NCBI GenBank assembly: GCA_002892395.1
Contig: NBBL01000001.1
Span: 589 to 64,588, forward strand
Direction of reading: 5' to 3'
Source: Lachnospiraceae bacterium
Lineage (GTDB): Bacteria; Bacillota; Clostridia; Lachnospirales; Lachnospiraceae
DNA length: 64,000 nucleotides
A program made the translations under genes and the position numbers. Shown one piece after another: positions 1 to 7,194 of this stretch. Numbering within the stretch: position 1 is the first letter of the stretch; each line of letters opens with the position of its first letter. The notes below the pieces were generated by a model. It had not been told where the DNA came from and did not search any database. It worked only from the letters and a program-made list of their open reading frames with translations.

Positions 1-848
1 TCCTTGTCTGCTACATATTTAAGAGTGTTGCGGACCTGATGGACCAGGCAGCGCTGATATTCAGTATCAGGAAATGCTGCAGCAATGGCTTCTTTGATGC
101 CTGTAAGGCCATCTGCACAGATGATAAGGATGTCTTTTACACCGCGGTTTTTGAGCTCATTTAACACACTCAGCCAGTATTTTGAGCTTTCATTTTCGCC
201 TGCCTGAATAGTGAGGACTTCCTTCTTTCCTTCTACACTGATACCCAGCATGACATATGCAGCGAGCTTTCTGATGACTCCGTTATCCCTTACTGAATGG
301 TGTATGGCATCAATAAATATGACCGGATAAACGCTGTCTAAAGGTCTTGTCTGCCATTCCTCGATCTGTGGCAGGAGTTTATCTGTAACATCTGATATAA
401 AGCCTTCTGAAGCCTCAAAGCCATATATATCCATCAGAGTATCTGATATCTGTCTTGTAGTCATTCCTTTGGCATACATAGATATGATCTTCTGATCGAT
501 ATCTGATATATCCTTCTGACGTTTCTTCACCACCTGTGGTTCAAAGGAAGACTGTCTGTCCTGAGGGACTTCTATTTCCATGCTTCCGTATGATGAATTA
601 ATACGTTTTTTCTTGTATCCGTTACGATAATCATCATTATCCGAGCGCTCTGATTTTTCATAACCCAGGGGTTCATCCATTTCGGATTCCATCATCTCTT
701 TTATGGTTCCTCCAAGCAGATCTCTGAGTGCTGCCTGTATATCTTCGGCAGTTTCGATTCCATACTCATCGATCAGTCCTCTGATGATATTCCTTTTTTC
801 CTCTGTCATGGGTTGTACTTTGTATACTTCTTTCTTTCTGTTTGCCAT
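1..848 (-). CDS. IS256-family transposase, partial (3' end beyond window)
   Basis: DDE transposase that would cut and move its own insertion sequence. The frame is open from the ATG at 848 to the window edge (282 full codons), so the C-terminus is missing. The N-terminal part matches the IS256 mutator type: a helical start with LGYEKSERSD, then EVPQDRQSSFEPQ, then IFIDAIHHS carrying the first catalytic Asp and IICADGLTG carrying the second. EYQRCLVHQVRNT is typical of the family. The catalytic Glu would lie outside the window. An AGGAGG ribosome-binding site is at 863-858, inside a strong RNA hairpin. The DNA is AT-richer than the neighbouring core genes, which fits transfer. Whether the element is intact cannot be seen. 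Confidence 0.93.
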   Translation of the reverse strand, partial: MANRKKEVYKVQPMTEEKRNIIRGLIDEYGIETAEDIQAALRDLLGGTIKEMMESEMDEPLGYEKSERSDNDDYRNGYKKKRINSSYGSMEIEVPQDRQSSFEPQVVKKRQKDISDIDQKIISMYAKGMTTRQISDTLMDIYGFEASEGFISDVTDKLLPQIEEWQTRPLDSVYPVIFIDAIHHSVRDNGVIRKLAAYVMLGISVEGKKEVLTIQAGENESSKYWLSVLNELKNRGVKDILIICADGLTGIKEAIAAAFPDTEYQRCLVHQVRNTLKYVADK

Positions 849-852
849 TATA

Positions 853-891
853 AAAGGCCTCCTATGATTTATTTTATCATAGAAGACCTTT
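853..891 (-). promoter_or_regulatory. RNA stem-loop burying the transposase ribosome-binding site
   Basis: On the minus-strand transcript, 891-876 pairs with 868-853 as a continuous 16 bp stem closed by a 7-base loop. The AGGAGG (863-858) lies in the 3' arm, so ribosomes would be excluded when both arms are present. Two positions (858/886 and 861/883) are G-U wobbles on the minus-strand RNA but C-A mismatches on the plus strand, which suggests the structure acts in the transposase mRNA. The arrangement resembles the protection of IS10 and IS50 transposases from read-through transcription. That function here is inferred. Confidence 0.7.
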
Positions 892-911
892 CGTCTTACA
901 CTTTTACAGAC
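892..911 (-). repeat. Probable outer terminal inverted repeat of the IS256-like element
   Basis: Read outward-in on the minus strand the sequence begins GTCTGTAAAAGTG, resembling the ends of IS256-family elements, which often carry a CTGTGTAAAA-like core. It lies 44 bases upstream of the transposase start, where an IS end is expected. The matching end and the target duplication lie beyond the window edge, so the exact boundary is not proven. Confidence 0.5.
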
Positions 912-1029
912 TTTATTTCATACTCTCTACAGAAGCCTTGCCAAGCACTCTAAACAGAAGGCGTCAGCATGACAAATTCACCATTTCATGTACCGGAATC
1001 CCGTTTCGGCGTGCGGGAAAGCCGCATAA

Positions 1030-1085
1030 AAAAACCTCGCAAATCCGCCATTTCCCTAGCAAAACAGCGTATTTACGAGGTTTCT
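1030..1085 (-). terminator. Rho-independent terminator after tRNA-Leu
   Basis: A long inverted repeat pairs 1032-1048 (AAACCTCGCAAATCCGC) with 1067-1083, allowing a couple of mismatches. On the minus strand it is followed by a T-run (complement of 1028-1034). The plus strand also has a T-run after the stem (1081-1090), so it may stop transcription from both sides, including read-through from or toward the insertion sequence. Confidence 0.8.
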
Positions 1086-1091
1086 TTTTTC

Positions 1092-1174
1092 TGCCGGCAG
1101 CGGGACTTGAACCCGCACGCCCTTTCGAGCAACAGATTTTGAGTCTGCATCGTCTGCCATTCCGACATGCCGGC
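1092..1174 (-). tRNA. tRNA-Leu (anticodon CAA)
   Basis: An 83-base cloverleaf on the minus strand. The acceptor arm GCCGGCA pairs with TGCCGGC and is followed by discriminator A. The anticodon loop CTCAAAA on a GCAGA/TCTGT stem gives anticodon CAA, which reads UUG leucine codons. The variable arm is long, as in class II tRNAs, and the T arm contains GGTTCAAGTCC. CCA is not encoded. A promoter lies just upstream and a terminator just downstream, so it looks like a single-gene unit. Confidence 0.95.
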
Positions 1175-1186
1175 GACAACGAAAAA

Positions 1187-1215
1187 AGTATAGCAGAAAT
1201 CGAGATGAGATTCAA
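1187..1215 (-). promoter_or_regulatory. Promoter of tRNA-Leu
   Basis: On the minus strand, TTGAAT (1215-1210) and TATACT (1192-1187) are separated by 17 bases. The -10 ends 12 bases before the mature tRNA 5' end, leaving only a very short leader. Confidence 0.7.
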
Positions 1216-1256
1216 GAGCTGGATTCACATAAAAATAAGGCAATGTTTACGGTATG

Positions 1257-1288
1257 TTCACAACTACATACTGCTCCCATAGTATAAT
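1257..1288 (+). promoter_or_regulatory. Possible promoter for the lipoprotein gene
   Basis: A perfect TATAAT stands at 1283-1288, 62 bases before the start codon. The only -35-like hexamer, TTCACA at 1257-1262, is at a poor 20-base spacing, so the -35 assignment is weak. The 1175-1350 gap otherwise holds only the divergent tRNA promoter. Confidence 0.45.
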
Positions 1289-1350
1289 GATTTTATGTCA
1301 AATAAGATTGGAGCCAGAGAGATTATCCTTGGATTCGGAGGTGGAGGCGA

Positions 1351-2232
1351 ATGATGAAATCGAAGCAAGCACTGCATCGAGTGATGATGGTTTCGGCACT
1401 GGTGGTTCTGTCGATGGGACTCAGCGCCTGTGGCGGAAAAAAGAAGAAGCCCGAATCAGCCGGTACAGCTGCAGAGACAACCCACACGGAGACAAAGGCA
1501 GCGGAGACAACGGCTGTAGCGGCAGTTACGGAGGCACCCGGAAGTGAAAAGGGGGACACGGAGGCAGGTAAAAGCACCGCCCAGGTCTCCGGTCAGAAGC
1601 TGAACGCCAGGATTGACCGCTATCAGAAGAATGGAGTTATGGTGGAGTATCCTGTGGTTTCCGGGATGAAGGACAGCGCGCAGCAGGAAAAATTAAACGC
1701 TCATCTTAAGGAAAATGCACTCTCTGTTCTGGAAAATTATCCGGACTCCGGGGAGCCGATGAATCAGGAAAAAGATACCCTGAATGTTCGCTGCGAGGTG
1801 CTGTCAGCGGATGCAGACCGCATTGTGGTGATCTACCGGGGGGATTACTTTATGGAGGGAGCTGCTCATCCGAACAATCTGTTTTACAGTAACACAGTTT
1901 CCGTGAAAACATTGAAGGATTTGCAATTGAAGGACGCTGCAGACCCTTATACCATGGCCAGCTATGCGCTCTCGGAAGATGTGACACTGAAGGACAGAAA
2001 TCCGGAGCTTTTGAGTGCCTACCGGGAGTGGCAGAAGTCCACCGGCCTGGATCAGTATCAGACCTGCCTTGAGAACGCGGATTTTCCGCTGAAAAAGGGA
2101 TCGGACGGAAAAACCAGAACCTGGCCGGATTCCTTCAGTTATTCATCGGAAGGGGCATTGCTATTCAGCGTCCCGGTGCCGCATGCCATGGGAGATTATG
2201 TCATCATCGAATATGATATGACCACCAAATGA
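1351..2232 (+). CDS. Lipoprotein with RsiV/DUF3298-like C-terminal domain
   Basis: A predicted secreted lipoprotein of 293 aa. It has a Lys/Arg-rich N-terminus, a hydrophobic stretch at about residues 11-25 and a lipobox LSAC, so Cys27 should be lipidated. A KKKK patch and a Thr/Glu/Ala-rich linker (about 32-68) follow. The rest, with VEYPVVSG near the start and GAAHPN in the middle, resembles the DUF3298 fold seen in RsiV-type anti-sigma factors and peptidoglycan deacetylases. No catalytic domain is visible, so it is probably a binding or sensing module outside the membrane. Two adjacent ATGs follow GGAGGTGGAGG and either could be used. It stands alone, with its own -10 and a downstream terminator. 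Confidence 0.7.
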   Translation: MMKSKQALHRVMMVSALVVLSMGLSACGGKKKKPESAGTAAETTHTETKAAETTAVAAVTEAPGSEKGDTEAGKSTAQVSGQKLNARIDRYQKNGVMVEYPVVSGMKDSAQQEKLNAHLKENALSVLENYPDSGEPMNQEKDTLNVRCEVLSADADRIVVIYRGDYFMEGAAHPNNLFYSNTVSVKTLKDLQLKDAADPYTMASYALSEDVTLKDRNPELLSAYREWQKSTGLDQYQTCLENADFPLKKGSDGKTRTWPDSFSYSSEGALLFSVPVPHAMGDYVIIEYDMTTK

Positions 2233-2302
2233 GCCGGGTTTTGATGGTGTTCTGAGAGAAGAGAGGGGGGAATCCTTTCGGGATTCGCTGCTCTGTCGTT
2301 TG

Positions 2303-2337
2303 AAAAAGCTGCCTGCTTTTGCCGGACAGCTTTTTTT
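2303..2337 (+). terminator. Rho-independent terminator after the lipoprotein gene
   Basis: AAAAAGCTG at 2303-2311 pairs with CAGCTTTTT around the T-run at 2327-2337, enclosing a partly paired middle (GCCTGC/GCCGGA). Seven T residues follow. It lies 70 bases after the stop codon. Confidence 0.75.
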
Positions 2338-2353
2338 ATGTTTGCCGGCGGAA

Positions 2354-2364
2354 TATGCTATAAT
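2354..2364 (+). promoter_or_regulatory. Extended -10 promoter (TATG-C-TATAAT) before the zinc-finger gene and polA
   Basis: A consensus TATAAT at 2359-2364 is preceded by TATGC, the TRTGN extension known from Gram-positive sigma-A promoters. No good -35 is seen at 16-18 bases. It is followed by a 123-base leader in which I see no recognised RNA element. Further sequence from 2365 to 2487 shows nothing I can name. Confidence 0.6.
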
Positions 2365-2487
2365 AGGTCTGCAATCTCAAACAGGGAAAGCATTGACAGA
2401 AAAAGGAGAGTCCGGGGAGTGGATCCGTGAGTAGGCATCAAGCCGCCTGCGGACCCGGATACAGGACAGACACCGGGAGGTGGGGGA

Positions 2488-2826
2488 TTGGAGTGTCGGG
2501 AAGCAGAGAAGCAGATCACGTATTTCATTCAAAATGAACTGAGCGACGATGACACCGAGGCATTTCTCAACCACATTCGCAGCTGTGACAGCTGCAGACG
2601 GGAGATGGAGACCAATTATTTCATCGTGGAAGGGCTCCGTATGCTAAACTCAGGAAGTGAGGAGTTTGATGTGAGGGGAACCATGGAGCACGCGGTTCGG
2701 CAGGCATATCAGCGCCTCAGAAGAAGGCGGCTTTGCCTGATTGTGCGCGATTCTGTTCAGACACTGGTGGTGCTGAGCGTCCTTGTCACGGTCTTATTGG
2801 AATGCAGAATGCTTTTCTGGAGATAG
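2488..2826 (+). CDS. Small zinc-finger (anti-sigma-like) membrane protein
   Basis: 112 aa, starting at TTG 2488 behind GGGAGGTGGGGG. The N-terminus has the zf-HC2 pattern of zinc-binding anti-sigma factors: Cys3, then His29, Cys33 and Cys36 (HxxxCxxC). Residues about 87-107 form one hydrophobic segment after an Arg-rich patch, suggesting a cytoplasmic zinc domain anchored to the membrane. Family knowledge points to binding a sigma factor or sensing redox, but no ECF sigma gene is adjacent. It ends 10 bases before polA and probably shares its transcript. Partner and function are unknown. Confidence 0.65.
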   Translation: MECREAEKQITYFIQNELSDDDTEAFLNHIRSCDSCRREMETNYFIVEGLRMLNSGSEEFDVRGTMEHAVRQAYQRLRRRRLCLIVRDSVQTLVVLSVLVTVLLECRMLFWR

Positions 2827-2836
2827 GAGGATTTTT

Positions 2837-5401
2837 GTGGAAAAACTTGTGTTGATAGATGGTCACAGCATCCTGTTCCGCGCTTTCTACGGGGTTCCGA
2901 ATCTGACCAATTCAATGGGGCTTCACACCAATGCGGTCTATGGTTTTTTGAATATTCTGTTCAAAATTTTGGACGAGGAGGACGCCCAGTATCTTGCGGT
3001 GGCTTTTGATCTTTCCGCTCCCACCTTCCGGCACAAAAAATATGAGGCATACAAGGGAACCAGAAAACCTATGCCGGAGGAGCTGCGGGAGCAGGTTCCC
3101 CTGATTCGCGAATTGCTGAAGGCAATGGGGATTTTGACCCTGTCCATGGAGGGGTACGAAGCAGATGACATTATCGGAACCGTTGCCAAGCGCTTTCAAG
3201 GGGAGGGACTGCAGGTCAGCGTGGTGTCGGGAGACCGGGATCTTCTTCAGCTTTCCGATGAGCACATTCTGATCCGCATTCCAAAGACGAGCCGCGGACA
3301 GACACAGATCTACAATTACGGGCCGGAAGAGGTCAAAGAGCAGTATGGAGTGACGCCGAAGGAATTTATTGATGTGAAGGCGCTGATGGGAGATACCTCC
3401 GACAACATTCCCGGGGTTCCTTCCATCGGGGAAAAGACGGCCACTGCCATCATCAGGGAATTTCATTCCATTGAGAATGCTTACGCAAACATTGATTCGG
3501 TCAGACCGCCGCGTGCGCAGCGCGCACTCCGGGAGCACTACGAAGAGGCAAAATTTTCCAGGTGGCTTGCCACGATTGAGACCGGGGTTCCGATTGCAGT
3601 AGAGCTTTCCGACATGAAAATCGGGGAGCTCTACACACGGGAGGCCTACCAGGAAATGAAGCGACTGGAATTTCGCTCTCTCCTCGGACGATTCGAGCAA
3701 TCGGAGGACGTGCAGCCGAACCGAGAGGAACCGGAATGGATTCCCATAGAGGGGATCGAAAAGGCGAGGCATGAGGCAAACGAGTGGAAGGCACAGAAAC
3801 GAATCGGGCTGCAGCTCACGAAGGAGGGGCTGATTGTCTGTGCAGAGGAAGCTGCCGTATTCATCGTGACGCTGGATGCGGAAGAACGAATTTCTTTGAT
3901 TCGCGCTCTCTTTGATTCCGTGCCGGAGGTGTTTGTGATGGAATTAAAACCGATCCTCCACGAAATCGGGACGGAGGAGCGGTCCAACATTCGGGACTTG
4001 AGTATTGCGGCATATCTTCTGAACCCCTTAAAGGAAAGCTATCGTGCAGATGATATTGCCCGCGATTATCTGGGCCGCATGCTTCCTTCCGAAAAGGAAG
4101 ACGCAGTCAGGGCAGCGCACTGGACAGCGTGGACAGCGCTTTCCGCAGGTCCGGTTCTTATGGATGCCCTCTCCCGGCACGGCATGACCAAGCTTTATGA
4201 GGAGATGGAGCTTCCGCTGGTCTATGCGCTGGCGGATATGGAGCTTTGCGGCATCCATGTGGACGGTGAGCGGCTCCGCGCCTTCTCCGCAGAGCTTTCC
4301 GAAGGGATCAGGAAGGTCGAGCAGGAGATTTTTGAGGAGACGGGAGAAACCTTTAACATCAATTCTCCCAAACAGCTGGGGGAAGTGCTGTTTGAGAAGA
4401 AAAAACTGCCCTTCGCAAAAAAGACAAAAAGCGGATACTCCACGTCTGCAGATATTCTGGAAAAGCTGGCGCCGGAGTATCCGGTGGTAAAAAAAATTCT
4501 GGAATATCGGATGCTCACCAAGCTGAATTCCACCTATGCAGTGGGCTTAACTGCATTTATCGCGGAGGACGGGCGCATTCACGGCCGCTTCAATCAGACC
4601 ATCACGGCGACCGGACGCATCTCCTCCACAGAGCCGAATTTGCAGAATATTCCGATTCGAACGGAGATGGGAAGCCGAATTCGGGATGTATTCGTTCCGG
4701 AGAGCGGACGGGTCTTTGTGGATGCGGATTACTCGCAGATTGAGCTTCGCGTTCTTGCGTCCCTGTCGGAGGATGAAGCCCTGATCGAGGCTTATCGTCA
4801 CGCGGTTGATATTCACGCGGTTACAGCGTCCCAGGTGTTCGGCGTTCCGCTTCATGAAGTGACGCCGCTTCTCAGAAGAAACGCGAAGGCCGTCAATTTC
4901 GGCGTCGTCTACGGGATTTCCGCCTTTGGTCTCTCGGAGGACTTAAGCATTTCCCGCGGGGAGGCAAAGGACTATATCAACAATTATTTTAAAACCTATC
5001 CGAAGGTAAAGCAGTTTCTGGATCGGCAGATTCAGGAAGCCAGGGAAAAGGGATATTCCACCACGCTGTTTGGTCGAATCCGCCCGATCCCGGAGCTGAA
5101 AAGCTCCAATTTCATGCAGCGCTCCTTCGGGGAACGGGTGGCAATGAATGCACCCATTCAGGGAACTGCAGCGGACATCATCAAGATAGCCATGGTACGG
5201 GTGAGGAGAAAATTGCTGGAAGAAAAACTGGATGCAAGAATCGTCCTTCAAATTCACGACGAGCTTTTGGTGGAGAGTGCAAAAAAGGATGCTGCCCGGG
5301 TAGAGGAGCTGCTGCGCGATACCATGCGGCAGGCGGCAGACCTTAAGGTAACACTGGAAGTGGATGTGCGTCAGGGCGCATCCTGGCTCCTGGCACACTG
5401 A
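2837..5401 (+). CDS. polA: DNA polymerase I
   Basis: Repair and Okazaki-fragment polymerase with 5'-3' exonuclease. The best start is GTG 2837, 7 bases behind AGGAGG, giving 854 aa; the frame is open further upstream but those codons run into the preceding gene. LVLIDGHSILFRAF opens the 5'-3' exonuclease domain (about 1-290). Polymerase motif A DYSQIELR is near residue 630, motif B RRNAKAVNFGVVYG near 679 and motif C QIHDELLVE near 804. The middle domain lacks the DxE proofreading residues of E. coli PolI, as in Bacillus and Taq enzymes, so 3'-5' exonuclease activity is probably absent. coaE follows after 1 base. Confidence 0.97.
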   Translation: MEKLVLIDGHSILFRAFYGVPNLTNSMGLHTNAVYGFLNILFKILDEEDAQYLAVAFDLSAPTFRHKKYEAYKGTRKPMPEELREQVPLIRELLKAMGILTLSMEGYEADDIIGTVAKRFQGEGLQVSVVSGDRDLLQLSDEHILIRIPKTSRGQTQIYNYGPEEVKEQYGVTPKEFIDVKALMGDTSDNIPGVPSIGEKTATAIIREFHSIENAYANIDSVRPPRAQRALREHYEEAKFSRWLATIETGVPIAVELSDMKIGELYTREAYQEMKRLEFRSLLGRFEQSEDVQPNREEPEWIPIEGIEKARHEANEWKAQKRIGLQLTKEGLIVCAEEAAVFIVTLDAEERISLIRALFDSVPEVFVMELKPILHEIGTEERSNIRDLSIAAYLLNPLKESYRADDIARDYLGRMLPSEKEDAVRAAHWTAWTALSAGPVLMDALSRHGMTKLYEEMELPLVYALADMELCGIHVDGERLRAFSAELSEGIRKVEQEIFEETGETFNINSPKQLGEVLFEKKKLPFAKKTKSGYSTSADILEKLAPEYPVVKKILEYRMLTKLNSTYAVGLTAFIAEDGRIHGRFNQTITATGRISSTEPNLQNIPIRTEMGSRIRDVFVPESGRVFVDADYSQIELRVLASLSEDEALIEAYRHAVDIHAVTASQVFGVPLHEVTPLLRRNAKAVNFGVVYGISAFGLSEDLSISRGEAKDYINNYFKTYPKVKQFLDRQIQEAREKGYSTTLFGRIRPIPELKSSNFMQRSFGERVAMNAPIQGTAADIIKIAMVRVRRKLLEEKLDARIVLQIHDELLVESAKKDAARVEELLRDTMRQAADLKVTLEVDVRQGASWLLAH

Positions 5402-5402
5402 T

Positions 5403-6116
5403 ATGGTACTCTTACTTTGCGGGGGCGTGGGCTCCGGGAAGAGTGTGGCGCTGCAGATTTTGCAGAGGCGCTATGGGGCAGAGCTGCTTGGAATGGATGA
5501 AGCGGCACATGAGCTGTATCGACGGGGAGGAAAGGCTTGTTCCTTTGTTCTTTCACTGCTGGGAAGCGCGGTTCTTTCAGAGGACGGGAGCTTGAATCGG
5601 AAGAAGATGGCAGAGCTGCTGTATGCGGATCCGGCGCGGATGGAAAGACTGAACCGGGTGATTCATCCCATGGTTTACGCCGAGGTGGCAAAGCGGATCC
5701 GCCGGAATCGGGCTCCGCTTCTGGTGGTGGAAACAGCACTTCCCTCCGGCGACAAATCTCTATATAATGAGGTTTGGTACGTCCACAGTTCAATTGCTGT
5801 TCGGGAAGAACGACTGAGGAAGAGTCGGGGCTATTCTACGGAGCGGATTCATGAGATCATGGGCCGTCAGATGACGGAAGAGGCATTTTTTGCCTACGCA
5901 GATCGGGTGATTGAAAATGACGGAACAGAGGCAGAACTGATCCGGGAAATTGACCGCGCGGCGAAGGCGGCAGGCCTTTCGCGGCGGGAAGCGGAGGAAA
6001 AGACCGGGACAGAGGGAAAAACCGGGACAGAGGAATTCGGGACGGAAGCTCACAGAATTAAGGGAGTGTGGGAGGACATGAACAAAACAAAGCCAAAGGA
6101 GAGAAGCGCAACATGA
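5403..6116 (+). CDS. coaE: Dephospho-CoA kinase
   Basis: Catalyses the last step of coenzyme A synthesis, phosphorylating the 3'-OH of dephospho-CoA with ATP. ATG 5403 places the P-loop GGVGSGKS at residues 7-14. LGMDEAAHELY and the later RLNRVIHPMVY and VVETALPSGDKSLYNEVW are family features. The protein is 237 aa, longer than the usual ~200, because of a polar, repeat-like tail with GTEGKTGTEEFGTE that is probably disordered. The start is 1 base after the polA stop, and the end overlaps the next start by ATGA, so the three genes look coupled. Confidence 0.93.
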   Translation: MVLLLCGGVGSGKSVALQILQRRYGAELLGMDEAAHELYRRGGKACSFVLSLLGSAVLSEDGSLNRKKMAELLYADPARMERLNRVIHPMVYAEVAKRIRRNRAPLLVVETALPSGDKSLYNEVWYVHSSIAVREERLRKSRGYSTERIHEIMGRQMTEEAFFAYADRVIENDGTEAELIREIDRAAKAAGLSRREAEEKTGTEGKTGTEEFGTEAHRIKGVWEDMNKTKPKERSAT

Positions 6117-6895
6117 GGCTGGCCAGCATTGCAAGCGGAAGCAGCGGAAACGCAGTTTATGTGGGGACAGAGCACACGCACATTCTGGTGGATATCGGAA
6201 TCTCCAACCGGCGAATTGAACAGGGCTTAAACGATCTGGGACTCGCAGCGGATGAATTGAACGCTCTGGTTGTCACCCATGAGCATCTGGATCATGTGAA
6301 GGGGCTTCCGGTTTTCATGAGGCGTCATCTTGTGCCGCTTTATGCCACTGCGGGAACATTGGAAATGCTTCGGAACCATGGAATGCTGGAGGGGGTGGAG
6401 AAAGATCTGATTCACGAAATTCGAGCCGAGAGTCGATTCTCCGTGGGCGATCTGTCGCTCCTTCCCTTTGCAATTGATCACGATGCTGCGGAGCCTGTGG
6501 CTTACCGCATCATGTCTCAAAAAAAGGCGGTTGCAGTTGCGACGGATATGGGGCATTTTACGGAGGAGATTGTCTCCCATCTCCTGCAACTCGATGCTGT
6601 TTTGCTGGAGAGCAATCACGATGTCCGCATGTTGGAGGCAGGGCCCTATCCCTATCAGCTGAAACGGCGTATTTTAGGGGATTTGGGTCATCTTTCCAAC
6701 GAAAATGCAGGCAGATTATTGAAGCGAATCCTGCATGACGGCATGAAACAGGTGTTTTTGGGGCATTTGAGCAAGGAAAATAATTTTCCTGCGCTTGCGT
6801 ATGAGACTGTGCGCTGCGAGTTGGGAGGCACAGCGAAGGATTTGCCGATTGCGGTGGCTGCAAGAGACCGGCTTTCACCGGTCTGCGAATTTTAA
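6113..6895 (+). CDS. walJ: YycJ/WalJ-type metallo-beta-lactamase-fold hydrolase
   Basis: 260 aa metallo-hydrolase of the YycJ (WalJ) family. The metal motif THEHLDH is at residues 55-61; further ligands are likely in the DHDAAEPVAY, ATDMGHFT and ESNHD segments and the late LGHLSKENN. Start ATG 6113 overlaps the coaE stop (ATGA) and has AAAGGAG upstream; a GTG at 6068 is less likely. In Bacillus the gene sits with walRK and is linked to cell-wall and DNA-repair phenotypes, but no walRK is present here. The substrate is not known to me; a nucleic-acid role is possible. Confidence 0.85.
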   Translation: MRLASIASGSSGNAVYVGTEHTHILVDIGISNRRIEQGLNDLGLAADELNALVVTHEHLDHVKGLPVFMRRHLVPLYATAGTLEMLRNHGMLEGVEKDLIHEIRAESRFSVGDLSLLPFAIDHDAAEPVAYRIMSQKKAVAVATDMGHFTEEIVSHLLQLDAVLLESNHDVRMLEAGPYPYQLKRRILGDLGHLSNENAGRLLKRILHDGMKQVFLGHLSKENNFPALAYETVRCELGGTAKDLPIAVAARDRLSPVCEF

Positions 6896-6910
6896 TCTTT
6901 GGAGGGAAAA

Positions 6911-7183
6911 ATGGAAAAAGTAATCATAACGGTGCTGGGAAAAGACACCGTGGGCATCATTGCGAATGTATGTACCTATCTCGCAGCTGCAAGAATCAAC
7001 ATTCTGGACATCAACCAGACGATTGTGCAGGACTATTTTCACATGATGATGGTTGCGGACATCACACGGAGGGACCGGCCGCTGGAAACCATTATGTCGG
7101 ATCTTGACGCACTGGGGGAGAAAATCGGCGTCAAAATCCGGGTACAGCGAGAAGAGATCTTTACCGGTATGCACCGGATCTGA
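6911..7183 (+). CDS. ACT-domain regulatory protein (UPF0237)
   Basis: A 90 aa single ACT domain. [23 protein letters not shown] is the first strand and ligand-binding loop, and HMMMVADIT follows as expected. ACT domains bind small ligands such as amino acids and control partner enzymes. ATG 6911 lies 5 bases behind GGAGGG. The next gene, UPF0210, starts 11 bases later; from memory the two are neighbours in other Firmicutes such as streptococci, so they probably act together. The ligand is unknown. Confidence 0.88.
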   Translation: MEKVIITVLGKDTVGIIANVCTYLAAARINILDINQTIVQDYFHMMMVADITRRDRPLETIMSDLDALGEKIGVKIRVQREEIFTGMHRI

Positions 7184-7194
7184 TTGGGGGAGCG

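Noticed and set aside
938-1282. Plus-strand frame crossing the tRNA region
   Set aside because: It covers a tRNA gene, its terminator and its promoter on the other strand, so it is not a protein gene.
3501-3794. Numerous short minus-strand frames inside polA and other genes
   Set aside because: They lack start signals and family features and lie inside well-supported genes.
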